From Luteimonas wenzhouensis (GTDB taxonomy: Bacteria; Pseudomonadota; Gammaproteobacteria; Xanthomonadales; Xanthomonadaceae), in NCBI RefSeq assembly GCF_007859305.1, contig NZ_VOHE01000002.1, positions 558,001 to 622,000 of the forward strand: DNA of 64,000 nucleotides, written 5' to 3'. The notes beneath the pieces were generated by a model, which saw nothing but the letters and a program-made list of their open reading frames with translations, did no database searches and was not told the DNA's origin. Both the position numbers and the translations under genes were made by a program. Within the stretch, counting starts at the first letter, position 1, and every line of letters starts with the position of its first letter. Shown piece by piece: positions 1 through 7,855 of the stretch.

Positions 1-609
1 CATGTACTCGATGAAGCGCAGCACGTGGCCGGTGCCGCGGAACCGCGCCACCAGCGGCAGCACCTGGTCCTCGTTGACGCCGCGCTGGACCACGCAGTTG
101 ATCTTCAGCGGGCCGAAGCCCGCGGCCTCGGCCGCGGCGATCCCCGCCAGCACGTCCTCCACCCGGCCGCGGTGCCCGGACAGCGCGCGGAACACGTCCG
201 GATCCAGCGCGTCCAGGCTCACCGTCAGCCGGCGCAGCCCCGCCGCCCGCAGGGCCGCGGCGTGCGGCGCCAGCAGCGCGCCGTTGGTGGTCATGGCCAG
301 GTCTTCGATGCCCTCGACGCGGGCCAGCCGCGCCACCAGCGCCGCCAGCCCCTTGCGCAGCAGCGGCTCGCCGCCGGTCAGGCGCAGCTTGGTCACGCCC
401 AGGCGCGCCGCGGCGCGCACCAGGGTCTCGATCTGGCCGAACGACAGGCGGCTGGCGGCATCCAGGCCGTAGTCGTCGGGCACCCGGTCGGCGGGCATGC
501 AGTAGCCGCAGCGAAAGTTGCAGGCCTCGATCACCGACAGCCGCAGGTCGCGCAGCGGCCGGCCGAGGCGGTCGCGCGGCGCCGCGGGCGGCTGCGGCGC
601 CATGCTCAT
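1..609 (-). CDS. moaA: GTP 3',8-cyclase MoaA (C-terminal part outside window)
   Basis: Radical-SAM enzyme that starts molybdenum cofactor synthesis by converting GTP to 3',8-cyclo-GTP. The first 203 residues are visible and the gene runs off the left edge; the family is usually about 330-340 residues. The SAM [4Fe-4S] motif CNFRCGYC gives Cys30, Cys34 and Cys37, and LRLTGGEPLLR follows as expected for SAM binding. The start at 609 is preferred over the in-frame ATG at 603 because it forms an ATGA overlap with the stop of the upstream metallo-hydrolase gene, which suggests translational coupling. The C-terminal second cluster and the GG tail cannot be checked. Confidence 0.93.
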   Translation of the reverse strand, partial: MSMAPQPPAAPRDRLGRPLRDLRLSVIEACNFRCGYCMPADRVPDDYGLDAASRLSFGQIETLVRAAARLGVTKLRLTGGEPLLRKGLAALVARLARVEGIEDLAMTTNGALLAPHAAALRAAGLRRLTVSLDALDPDVFRALSGHRGRVEDVLAGIAAAEAAGFGPLKINCVVQRGVNEDQVLPLVARFRGTGHVLRFIEYM

Positions 610-1379
610 CCGCCGGCGTCCGGCGCCACCGGCGCGTCCAGGGTGAACGCCTCGCCCGGACGCGCCACCCGGAAGCCGCGCGCGGCCAGCGCCTCGCCGT
701 CGGCCCGGGACCCGTAGTGGTAGAGCACGCAGCGCGACAGCAGTTCGGGCGGGTATTCGCGCTCGAGATCGTCGATTCCGGTGTGGGACGGATTGCCGTG
801 CAGGCCGCAGTCGTGCGCCACCAGCTCCCCGGCATCGGCGTGGCGCCGCAGTTGCTCCGGGATCGGCCGGGTGTCGCCGGTGTAGGCCAGGCTGCCGCGC
901 AGGCGCAGGCCGAAGGCGGTGTCGGGCCAGTGGTGGCGCGCCGGGAACACCTCCAGGCGCTGGCCGTCGTGCCAGAACGCCTCGCCCACCGGCACCAGCC
1001 GGAACGCGTCCCAGAAGTTCGCCCCGCCCTCGGCCAGTACATTGGGGTAGTCGGCCACGCGCCGGTGCAGCAGCGGCACGACCGGCGCCGGCACGTACAG
1101 CGGCATCCGCCCCCGCCTGGCCGGGTCGAAGTATTCGGACACGAACAGGCGCTCGAACCCGCCCACGTGGTCCAGATGCACGTGGGTGACGAAGATCGCG
1201 CGCGGCGGCTCTCCGTAGTGGTCCAGGTAGGCGCTCAGGCCCTCGCTGCCGCAGTCGATGGTCAGCCAGGGCGCGCCGGCGCGCTCGATCGTGGCCATGG
1301 GCGTGCCGAGCTCCGTGGCCGAGGCATTGCCCACGCCCTGGAAGCGCAGGGCCCATGCCGGCGCGGCGACCGCGGCCAT
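606..1379 (-). CDS. MBL-fold metallo-hydrolase
   Basis: A 257-residue single-domain metallo-beta-lactamase-fold hydrolase. The metal-binding signature THVHLDHVGG (HxHxDH) lies near residue 57-66, and later conserved ligands are seen in FPARHHWPDTAFG, SLAYTGDTRP and VAHDCGL. There is no signal peptide, so it is probably cytoplasmic. The ATG lies 2 bases after the kdkA stop and the stop overlaps the moaA start, so the three genes form one operon. The fold resembles the RNase Z/phosphodiesterase branch, but the substrate is unknown. The pairing with kdkA suggests a phosphorylated sugar or LPS precursor only as a guess. Confidence 0.85.
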   Translation of the reverse strand: MAAVAAPAWALRFQGVGNASATELGTPMATIERAGAPWLTIDCGSEGLSAYLDHYGEPPRAIFVTHVHLDHVGGFERLFVSEYFDPARRGRMPLYVPAPVVPLLHRRVADYPNVLAEGGANFWDAFRLVPVGEAFWHDGQRLEVFPARHHWPDTAFGLRLRGSLAYTGDTRPIPEQLRRHADAGELVAHDCGLHGNPSHTGIDDLEREYPPELLSRCVLYHYGSRADGEALAARGFRVARPGEAFTLDAPVAPDAGG

Positions 1380-1381
1380 CG

Positions 1382-2146
1382 TCAGATCCCCCGGGCCCAG
1401 CGCGCGTCGTAGGCCTGGCGCAGGCGCGCGAAGCCGGCATCGACCGCCTCGCGGCCCTCCGGCCCCGCCAGCTTGCGCAGCGATCGCTGCAGCCGCGCCA
1501 GGTTGCGCTCGCGCCAGGCGGTGGCCGGGATGTGCATGCGGCAGCGGTCGAAGTCGATCATCCAGCCCTTTCCGGCGGAGTCGAACAGGATGTTGTGGGC
1601 ATTGAGGTCGACGTGGTCGAGCCCTTCGCGGTGGACGCGCGCCACCAGCCGCCCCGTGGCCTCCCACGGCGCGCCCTCGGGGTCGGCCAGCGCCAGCGCC
1701 CCGAGCGACTGCACGTCGGTCAGGCGCTCGATGATGATCCAGGCCCGGTAGGTGGCGCGCCCGCGCAGGTAGCACGCGGCCACCGGCACCGGCACCGGGC
1801 ACTTGCGCCGCAGCAGTTCGCGCAGCAGGCGGAACTCGGCGAAGCCGCGGGTGCGGTGCGCGCCGCGCCACAGGTAGCGGTCGCGGCTGAAGCGGGCGGC
1901 CATGCCGCCGCGCAGGTACTGGCGCAGCACCAGCGGGCCATGGCTGGCCTCGATGAACCAGGCCCCGCCGCGGCCGCTGCCGCCCACTTCCTGTGCACGC
2001 GATCCCCACTCCAGCGGGTCGAACCAGCGCGGGTCGACTTGCCGCAACTGCGTGGAGTCGAACAGAATCGCGCCATATTCCCCGCTGCCACGCTCGTCGT
2101 GGAAGGGCGTCAGGCTCTCATTGGCGTCGAACGCGGCCATGACCAT
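1382..2146 (-). CDS. kdkA: 3-deoxy-D-manno-octulosonic acid (Kdo) kinase
   Basis: About 254 residues, the usual KdkA length. It is a small kinase that phosphorylates the Kdo residue of the lipopolysaccharide inner core at the cytoplasmic face of the inner membrane. The kinase-like catalytic loop is [10 protein letters not shown] (about residues 175-184) and the metal-binding DFD is in WMIDFDRC (near 197). A second ATG at 2140 is an alternative start. It is the first gene of the kdkA / MBL hydrolase / moaA operon and is divergent from a GT9 heptosyl-type transferase, which supports an LPS-core role. Confidence 0.85.
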   Translation of the reverse strand: MVMAAFDANESLTPFHDERGSGEYGAILFDSTQLRQVDPRWFDPLEWGSRAQEVGGSGRGGAWFIEASHGPLVLRQYLRGGMAARFSRDRYLWRGAHRTRGFAEFRLLRELLRRKCPVPVPVAACYLRGRATYRAWIIIERLTDVQSLGALALADPEGAPWEATGRLVARVHREGLDHVDLNAHNILFDSAGKGWMIDFDRCRMHIPATAWRERNLARLQRSLRKLAGPEGREAVDAGFARLRQAYDARWARGI

Positions 2147-2165
2147 CCATCGAGTCTAGCAAGCC

Positions 2166-3218
2166 GTGGCGCATGTTCCCGAAGCCCCCCGTTCGATCTG
2201 CCTGCTGCGGCTGTCGGCCCTGGGCGACGTGACCCACGTGCTGCCGCTGGTGCACACCCTGCGCTCGGCCTGGCCGGAGGTGGCGCTGACCTGGGTGATC
2301 GGCACCGGCGAGCACCGGCTGCTGCAGGGCCTGCCGGGGGTCGAGTTCCTGGTCTACGACAAGAAGAGCGGCCTGGCCGGCATGCGTGCCCTGCGCCGCG
2401 AGCTGCACGGCCGCCGCTTCGACGCGCTGCTGCAGATGCAGGTGGCGGCCCGCGCCAACCTGCTCTCGGCCTTCCTGCCGGCGCGGCGCCGGATCGGCTA
2501 CGACCGTTCGCGCTCGAAAGACCTGCACGGCCTGTTCGTGCGCGAGCGCATCCCCGACCGTCCCGGCATCCACGTGCTCGACGCCATCGGCAGCTTCTGC
2601 GAGCCGCTGGGCCTGCGCCAGCGGACCGTGCGCTGGGACCTGCCGGTGCCCGGCGAGGCGCACGACTGGGCCCGCGCGCAGTGGCCCGAGGACGGCACGC
2701 CCGCCCTGGTGATCTCGCCCTGCTCCAGCCACGTGCGCCGCAACTGGTACCCCGACCGCTACGCCGCGGTCGCCGACCACGCCGCGTCCCGCGGCTGGCG
2801 GGTGGTGCTGTGCGGCGGGCGCAGCCGGCTCGAGCGCGAGACCGCCGACGCCATCCTCGCCGCGATGCGGGCCCCGGCGCTGGACCTGGTGGGCAAGGAC
2901 ACCCTCAAGCAGCTGCCCGCCCTGCTCGCCCGCGCCGACCTGGTGATGACGCCCGACTCGGGCCCGATGCACATCGCCAATGCGATGGGCACGAAGGTGC
3001 TGGGCCTGCACGCGGCCAGCAATCCTGCCCGCAGCGGCCCCTATTCCGACCGCCGCTACTGCGTGGACCGCTACGACGACGCGGCCCGCAAGTACCTGGG
3101 CAAGCCCGCGGCCGAGCTGAAGTGGGGCACCAAGATCGAGTTCGACGGGGTGATGGAGCTGGTGACCGTCGACGACGCCATCGCCGCGTTCGAGCGCTAC
3201 GTCGCCGACCGCGGCTGA
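2166..3218 (+). CDS. Glycosyltransferase family 9 (LPS heptosyltransferase-like)
   Basis: A 350-residue ADP-heptose:LPS heptosyltransferase-type protein of the WaaC/WaaF/WaaQ family. The N-terminal Rossmann segment ICLLRLSALGDVTHVLPL, the central SPCSSHVRRNWYPDRYA (about 185-200) and the sugar-nucleotide site MTPDSGPMHIANAMG (about 260-274) are typical. The start is GTG at 2166, 19 bases from the divergent kdkA. It probably adds a core sugar to LPS at the inner membrane. Which heptosyltransferase it is cannot be decided without comparison. Confidence 0.85.
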   Translation: MAHVPEAPRSICLLRLSALGDVTHVLPLVHTLRSAWPEVALTWVIGTGEHRLLQGLPGVEFLVYDKKSGLAGMRALRRELHGRRFDALLQMQVAARANLLSAFLPARRRIGYDRSRSKDLHGLFVRERIPDRPGIHVLDAIGSFCEPLGLRQRTVRWDLPVPGEAHDWARAQWPEDGTPALVISPCSSHVRRNWYPDRYAAVADHAASRGWRVVLCGGRSRLERETADAILAAMRAPALDLVGKDTLKQLPALLARADLVMTPDSGPMHIANAMGTKVLGLHAASNPARSGPYSDRRYCVDRYDDAARKYLGKPAAELKWGTKIEFDGVMELVTVDDAIAAFERYVADRG

Positions 3219-3311
3219 CCCGCCGGGAGGCCGCGCCGGGGCATGGCCTCCGGCACATGCCTCCCCCGGCCTGTGGCGCTAGCGTTGCCGCGACGACCCC
3301 GCACTGGAACG

Positions 3312-4232
3312 ATGATGCGCGCGAACCAGCCCCCGTCGCCCAGGCCCCGGCTGCGCCGGGCCGTCCGCACCACCGCCCAGCCGCTGCTGCTGGCGGGCGC
3401 GCTGGCGCTGTGGATCGCCCTCGACCTCGACGAGGGCACGGCCGCGATCCTTTCGCTGGCCGGCGCCCACCTGGTGCTCGCCGTGCTGGAGCGGCTGGTG
3501 CCGGCGGTGCCGCGCTGGCGCCAGCGTCCCGCCGAAAAGGCCACGCTCGTCGGCCTCTACCTGCTCACCCTGGTGATGCTGCAGCTGGTGCTGACCTGGT
3601 ACGGCCACACGCTGCTGCCCGCCCTGGCCAGGACCCGCGAGGCGCTCGGCCTCGGCTGGCCGACGGACTGGCCACTGCTGGCCCAGGTGCTGCTGCTGTT
3701 CCTGGCCTCGGACTTCATCTACTACTGGATCCACCGCGCGGTGCACCGCTGGGGCTGGCTGTGGCGGGCCAGCGGGCACGGCTTCCACCATGCCTTCCAC
3801 AACCTGCACGCGCTCAACACCGGTGCCAACCACCCGTTCGAGGTCCTGCTGCTCGCGCTGCCGACCGTGCTGCTGGCCGGCCTGTTCGGGGCGGGCGCCA
3901 ATGCCCTCGCCGGGGCGACCGTGCTGGCGGTGGTGAACACCTCGATCGCCCACGCCAACCTCGACATCGACACGCCGCTGCTGCGCTGGGTGTTCACCAA
4001 CGCCAACCAGCACCGCAGGCACCACTCGCTGGTGTTCGAGCAGAGCAACACCAACTACGCCTGCAACGCGATCCTGTGGGACCGCCTGTTCGGCACGTAT
4101 TCGGAAGGGCCGGTGGAACAGACCGGGATCGGGCCGCGCGAGCCGGGCCTGCTCGAAAAGCTGCTGCTGCCATTCCGCGAACCCGACTACGCCGACACCG
4201 CGGCGTCGCGCCGCGGTCCGGGGCAGGGATGA
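3312..4232 (+). CDS. Sterol desaturase / fatty acid hydroxylase family membrane protein
   Basis: A 306-residue integral membrane di-iron oxygenase. Several hydrophobic segments surround histidine boxes HRAVH (about 140), HGFHHAFH (about 155-162) and NANQHRRHH (about 230-238), the signature of the fatty acid hydroxylase superfamily. The preceding stretch DFIYYWIHR is also characteristic. An ATG immediately downstream at 3315 is equally possible. It may hydroxylate or desaturate a lipid such as a lipid A acyl chain, hopanoid or ornithine lipid. The substrate is not evident, though the gene follows LPS-core genes. Confidence 0.85.
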   Translation: MMRANQPPSPRPRLRRAVRTTAQPLLLAGALALWIALDLDEGTAAILSLAGAHLVLAVLERLVPAVPRWRQRPAEKATLVGLYLLTLVMLQLVLTWYGHTLLPALARTREALGLGWPTDWPLLAQVLLLFLASDFIYYWIHRAVHRWGWLWRASGHGFHHAFHNLHALNTGANHPFEVLLLALPTVLLAGLFGAGANALAGATVLAVVNTSIAHANLDIDTPLLRWVFTNANQHRRHHSLVFEQSNTNYACNAILWDRLFGTYSEGPVEQTGIGPREPGLLEKLLLPFREPDYADTAASRRGPGQG

Positions 4233-4245
4233 CCGGCCCGGACGC

Positions 4246-4653
4246 TCAGGCGCCCGAGCCGCTGCCGTAGTCCTGGTAGGACTTCTCTTCCACGTAGGCC
4301 GAGCCCAGGGCGAGGTTGATCTCCTTCTTCACCCGCGCCCGCACGTCGTTCTCGAAGTACACGCTGCGCGCCAGGCGGATGAATTCCTCGTCGAAGGCCT
4401 GGTCGCGCTCCTTGAGCCGGATCCGGTCCTCGATGTCCCACAGCCGCTCGTTCACGGCCTTGAGTTCGGCGCGCAGGCGGGCGATGTCCTTGCCGGCCGC
4501 CGGATGCGCCATCCAGGTGTTCTCCAGCGCGGCCAGTTCCTTGCGCACGTTGGCCAGCTTGCCGGGGTCGGTCATGCGCTCGGACTTGATCTGCAGGATC
4601 GAGATCTTGTCCAGCAGCTCGCCGAACGAAACGGGCACCGAAATCTCTGACAT
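4246..4653 (-). CDS. DUF6165 family protein
   Basis: A 135-residue soluble protein with predicted helical and coiled-coil character; charged heptad-like stretches run through RMTDPGKLANVRKELAALEN and AELKAVNERLWDIEDRI. It begins MSEISVPVSFGELLDKISIL, recognisable as the DUF6165 family often found near LPS-modification genes. No enzymatic motif is seen. It is convergent with the fatty acid hydroxylase gene (13-base gap). The function is unknown. Confidence 0.8.
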   Translation of the reverse strand: MSEISVPVSFGELLDKISILQIKSERMTDPGKLANVRKELAALENTWMAHPAAGKDIARLRAELKAVNERLWDIEDRIRLKERDQAFDEEFIRLARSVYFENDVRARVKKEINLALGSAYVEEKSYQDYGSGSGA

Positions 4654-4776
4654 GGGGACGGTTTCCAGCGACGTTGGGGCCGGCCAGTCTAGCCTCGCGC
4701 CTTGTCCGGGGGCAGCCCGGCCCGTATCATTGCGCCCCCGGCATTCAGCGCCGGGACCGCGCGACACCCGCGTCCC

Positions 4777-4867
4777 GGGGAGGTGGCAGAGCGGTTGAAT
4801 GTACCTGACTCGAAATCAGGCAGGCGTTTATAGCGCCTCGGGGGTTCGAATCCCCCCCTCCCCGCCA
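4777..4867 (+). tRNA. tRNA-Ser (anticodon CGA)
   Basis: A complete class II tRNA. The 7-bp acceptor stem GGGGAGG/CCTCCCC closes on a G discriminator and an encoded CCA (4865-4867). The anticodon stem CCTGA/TCAGG encloses the loop CTCGAAA with anticodon CGA, which reads UCG serine codons. A long variable arm follows, as expected for tRNA-Ser. The T stem GGGGG/CCCCC holds the loop TTCGAAT. Confidence 0.97.
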
Positions 4868-5081
4868 GATCCGGTCCGAGCCCCCGCCCAGGGGGCTTGT
4901 CCGTTTCAGCCACGACGCGCAGGCGCCGCCGCGCCAGTCCGCGGCAGTCGACCGGCGGGAACCGACGCAATGCGTCACTCAAGGCCCCGATTTCCGTGCT
5001 CCCGTTCGCGCTTCGGCCGGGCACGGATCCTGCTTGCTGCTGCGTACATGCCCGTGGGGAAGGCGGGCGAGGACGACGTCG

Positions 5082-5198
5082 ATGCGCGTTCCGGACTTCA
5101 GGTTCCGCAGGCTGGGTGAGCAGGCCGGCATCCTGCTGCTGCGCGCCGCGCTGGTGCTGGCACTGGTGTTCGCACTGGCCAATTCGCTGCCCGGCTGA
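5082..5198 (+). CDS. Putative 38-residue single-pass membrane protein
   Basis: A short reading frame encoding 38 residues: a basic N-terminus (MRVPDFRFRRLGEQAG) followed by one hydrophobic helix of about 18 residues rich in Leu, Ala and Val. The charge distribution is that of an N-in membrane peptide. A perfect 10-bp hairpin begins one base after the stop codon, which argues that this is a real transcription unit. Upstream purines (GGCGAGGACG) are a weak ribosome site. It is unrecognised, and chance translation cannot be excluded at this GC content. Confidence 0.4.
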   Translation: MRVPDFRFRRLGEQAGILLLRAALVLALVFALANSLPG

Positions 5199-5221
5199 GC
5201 CCGGCCGCGGTGCGGCCGGGC
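5199..5221 (+). terminator. Perfect 10-bp hairpin after the 38-residue ORF
   Basis: The arms GCCCGGCCGC and GCGGCCGGGC are perfectly complementary around a 3-base loop, directly after the TGA at 5196-5198. There is no T-tract, so it is not a textbook intrinsic terminator; GC-rich genomes often show such stems at gene ends. Confidence 0.45.
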
Positions 5222-5256
5222 CCTGCCGGCTGGCCGCGCCGCTGCATACGGCCGTC

Positions 5257-5279
5257 GCGGGGCCGCGCCGCGGCCCCGC
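5257..5279 (-). terminator. Perfect 10-bp hairpin after the GH9 gene
   Basis: The arms GCGGGGCCGC and GCGGCCCCGC pair perfectly around a 3-base loop, 13 bases beyond the GH9 stop codon on the minus strand. It faces a similar hairpin at 5199-5221, so the two convergent transcription units are each closed by a strong stem. No T-tract is seen. Confidence 0.45.
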
Positions 5280-5291
5280 CCCGCCACCCGG

Positions 5292-7772
5292 CTAGCGCCC
5301 CTCGAGCAGGGCCTGGGCCGCGTGCACCAGGTAGATGTAGCTGGCGCCCAGGTTGATCACGTACTCGTTCTGGCCCCAGAAGAACGGCCAGTCTTCCTTG
5401 TTCTCGGGGAAGTCGGGCTTGAGCACCAGCACCCCCGGCACGATCCCGCCGGCGATGAAGCTGAAGTCGGCCCGGTTCATGCCGTAGGCCACCTGCTTGG
5501 ACTTCGCGCCCACCGCCGAGACGAACGAGATGTTCGAGTCGGGGTGGGTGCCGTAGAGGTAGTTGAGCCCCTGCAGGGTCGGCTCGATGTCGAACAGCTC
5601 GGGGAACGCCTTGTGCAGGCGGTAGTTGCCGTTGGCCATGCCGATCACCGCGCCGTTGCCGGCCCAGCCGCCGCGGGTGATCAGCACCCCGTACGGGTTC
5701 TCGGCCACCATCTGCGCGCGCTCGTCCCGGAACCTGGCGGCACGCTCGCGCATGCGCGCGCGGAACTCCGCGTCCATGTGGTCGAGCACCTGCACCACCA
5801 GCGGCCCGTTGAAGCCGAAGCGCTCGTCGATCGCCGGCCACAGCTCGACGATCCGGTCGGCGTACCTGGCCTCGCCGGTGGTGGCCAGCAGTTGCACCGC
5901 CGCGCGCAGCTCCTCGTCCTGGGGATCGCCGCCGGTGGTGTTGCCGACCCGGAACAGGTTGGGCTCGCGCGAATGCTCGAAATCCCACACCTTCACCGCG
6001 GTGGCCAGGCACTCCTCGGCCAGCGCGTCGTTGTAGCCGCGCAGGGCGCGGCTGGCGGCGGCCAGGGCCGCGGCCGAGCCGTAGTTGAGCGCCGTGGTGT
6101 TGGTGGTGAAAGCCAGGCGGTCGTCGTTGGGCGAGTGAGGATCGTCCGGATCGTCGACCTTGCCGTCGGTCTTGCTGGCCGCATCGCCCAGGTGGGTGTA
6201 CTGGCCGAGGTCCGGCTCGACGATGCCGGGGATGGCGTGGCCGAACACGCGGTGCTGGGCGATCAGCGCCAGGGTGCCGTGCTCGATCTGCTGCAGCAGG
6301 TCGGGCACACCGTCGGGCACGTGGATCTCGACGTGCTGCTTCTCCTGGTCGATGCTGGTCTCGTCGCGCAGCGGCCGGAACTCCTCCCACACGTCCACCA
6401 GCGACATCACGGTGGCGTAGTGGGTCTGGGTGCGGATGTCGTAGTCGCCGGCGTCGAACCAGCCGCCGTAGTTCAGGCCCGGGATGTGCTCGCCCGGCTG
6501 GAACGGCGAGTCCAGGTCCGGCCCCTGCCCGTACAGGTCGAAGTGCTGCCGGCCCGGCTCCACCTGGCGGGCGTCGTCCATGTGCGGGCGGCCGTGCCAG
6601 ACCCGGTAGGCCTCGTTGACGAACATATGGTCCATCTGCACCGGGAAGAACACGTCCAGCGTGGGCTGCCAGGCGTTGGCGTAGGCGTCTTCGGCGATGC
6701 GGAAGGCGTTGCTGCGCTGGCCCGCGCCCTCGATCACGTAGATGCCCGGCTCGCGCACGTGGGAGAAGTCGAAGGTGTGGTACTCGTAGCGCAGGTAGCG
6801 GCCCCAGTGCTCTGCGTCGGCGGCATGCACCTGGTGTTCGCTGCCGTCGGCGTCGATGCGCAGCAGGCGGATCCGGCCGAGGGCGTCCGCGTAGCGGTCG
6901 GCCTCGAGCACCGCGACCTTGCGCTGCGCCGGGTGGTAGCCCACCTGCGAATGGCCGATCACGGTCGGGCGCGTCCAGCCGGGCACGGTGGACGCTTCCA
7001 GGGTCCACTCCAGGACCACGCCGGTGCGCCCGGACGGCAGCAGGCCGCGGACCACGTACCAGCCGTTCTGGGCCTGGTTGCGGCCGTCGTAGATGCCGAT
7101 CTCGCCGGTCGCCGCCCGGATCGTGACCCGGCGCTGCGGATCTTCCGGGGCCAGGGTGAGGCTGCGGCCGGTGGCCATCGGCAGCCGCACCGGCTTGCCG
7201 TCGTCGCCGCGCGCGGTCGGCCCGGCGGGGTACAGCGGCAGCTGGCCGCTGCCGGTGTCGGTGACCCAGCTCTTGCCCCAGTAGGCCGACGGCAGGAACT
7301 CGAGGTTGAAGCCCGCCTTGCCCTGCAGCGAGCGCGGCAGCGGCCGGTCCAGCACCACCTGGATGCGCACCCCCTCGCCCGCCGGTGCCACCCGGATGTC
7401 GTACTCGAACCCGTGGTCGGCATAGCCCAGGCGGGTGGTGACGGTGCCGGTCCGCCGGTCGACCTTGCGGTCGACCATCAGCGCCACCGGGTCCCACTGC
7501 TCGGGCGTCGGGCTCAGGCGCACGTCGCCATTGGTCGCGGTGCGCACGCCGTGGTGGATCAGCTCCACGCCGGCATGCTTGGCGTCGCTGAACAGGCCGT
7601 CGTAGTAGTTGTTGAAGGCCAGCACGTCCAGTCCGCGCTTGTGGAAGTACTCGAACTCGTTGAGCTCCAGCGGCACGGCCCCGGCGAGGCCGGGGACCAG
7701 CAGGGCGGCGGCGAGGACGCAGGACAGCAACCGGCGCCGCGGGCGCGGGACGGAATGGACGGGTCGACGCAT
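5292..7772 (-). CDS. Secreted glycoside hydrolase family 9 protein (endoglucanase/exoglucosaminidase-type)
   Basis: An 826-residue secreted enzyme. It has a signal peptide (arginine-rich start, hydrophobic stretch LLSCVLAAALLVPG, cleavage near Gly-Ala-Val about residue 31). An N-terminal beta-rich region of about 230 residues follows, then an Ig-like CelD-N domain from PTVIGHSQVGYHPAQ (about 270). The GH9 catalytic barrel carries the catalytic aspartates in DAGDYD (about 438-443) and the acid Glu in NEYVIN (about 802). It cleaves a beta-linked polysaccharide outside the inner membrane; cellulose, other beta-glucan or chitosan oligomers are all possible. The ATG at 7772 is preceded by AGGGG. 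A LacI-type operator lies 24 bases upstream, which suggests sugar-responsive repression. Confidence 0.87.
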   Translation of the reverse strand: MRRPVHSVPRPRRRLLSCVLAAALLVPGLAGAVPLELNEFEYFHKRGLDVLAFNNYYDGLFSDAKHAGVELIHHGVRTATNGDVRLSPTPEQWDPVALMVDRKVDRRTGTVTTRLGYADHGFEYDIRVAPAGEGVRIQVVLDRPLPRSLQGKAGFNLEFLPSAYWGKSWVTDTGSGQLPLYPAGPTARGDDGKPVRLPMATGRSLTLAPEDPQRRVTIRAATGEIGIYDGRNQAQNGWYVVRGLLPSGRTGVVLEWTLEASTVPGWTRPTVIGHSQVGYHPAQRKVAVLEADRYADALGRIRLLRIDADGSEHQVHAADAEHWGRYLRYEYHTFDFSHVREPGIYVIEGAGQRSNAFRIAEDAYANAWQPTLDVFFPVQMDHMFVNEAYRVWHGRPHMDDARQVEPGRQHFDLYGQGPDLDSPFQPGEHIPGLNYGGWFDAGDYDIRTQTHYATVMSLVDVWEEFRPLRDETSIDQEKQHVEIHVPDGVPDLLQQIEHGTLALIAQHRVFGHAIPGIVEPDLGQYTHLGDAASKTDGKVDDPDDPHSPNDDRLAFTTNTTALNYGSAAALAAASRALRGYNDALAEECLATAVKVWDFEHSREPNLFRVGNTTGGDPQDEELRAAVQLLATTGEARYADRIVELWPAIDERFGFNGPLVVQVLDHMDAEFRARMRERAARFRDERAQMVAENPYGVLITRGGWAGNGAVIGMANGNYRLHKAFPELFDIEPTLQGLNYLYGTHPDSNISFVSAVGAKSKQVAYGMNRADFSFIAGGIVPGVLVLKPDFPENKEDWPFFWGQNEYVINLGASYIYLVHAAQALLEGR

Positions 7773-7795
7773 GGCAAATCCCCTGGGACGAAAAA

Positions 7796-7809
7796 TGTTA
7801 ACGCTAACA
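7796..7809 (-). promoter_or_regulatory. LacI/GalR-type operator upstream of the GH9 gene
   Basis: The 14-base near-palindrome TGTTAACGCTAACA (one mismatch, central CG step) matches the form of LacI-family operators that control carbohydrate-utilisation genes in xanthomonads. It is the only A/T-rich island in the surrounding sequence and sits 24-37 bases before the GH9 start. The cognate repressor is not in this window. Confidence 0.65.
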
Positions 7810-7855
7810 TCGGACGCGCCCGGAGCCTTGCGGCGGCGCAGCACAACCGGCGGAA

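Noticed and set aside
1355-4270. Open frame of 971 codons on the plus strand
   Set aside because: It runs antisense to the MBL and kdkA genes and then out of frame through the GT9 and hydroxylase genes. Its translation is Arg/Ala/Pro-rich without domains; it is a GC-bias shadow.
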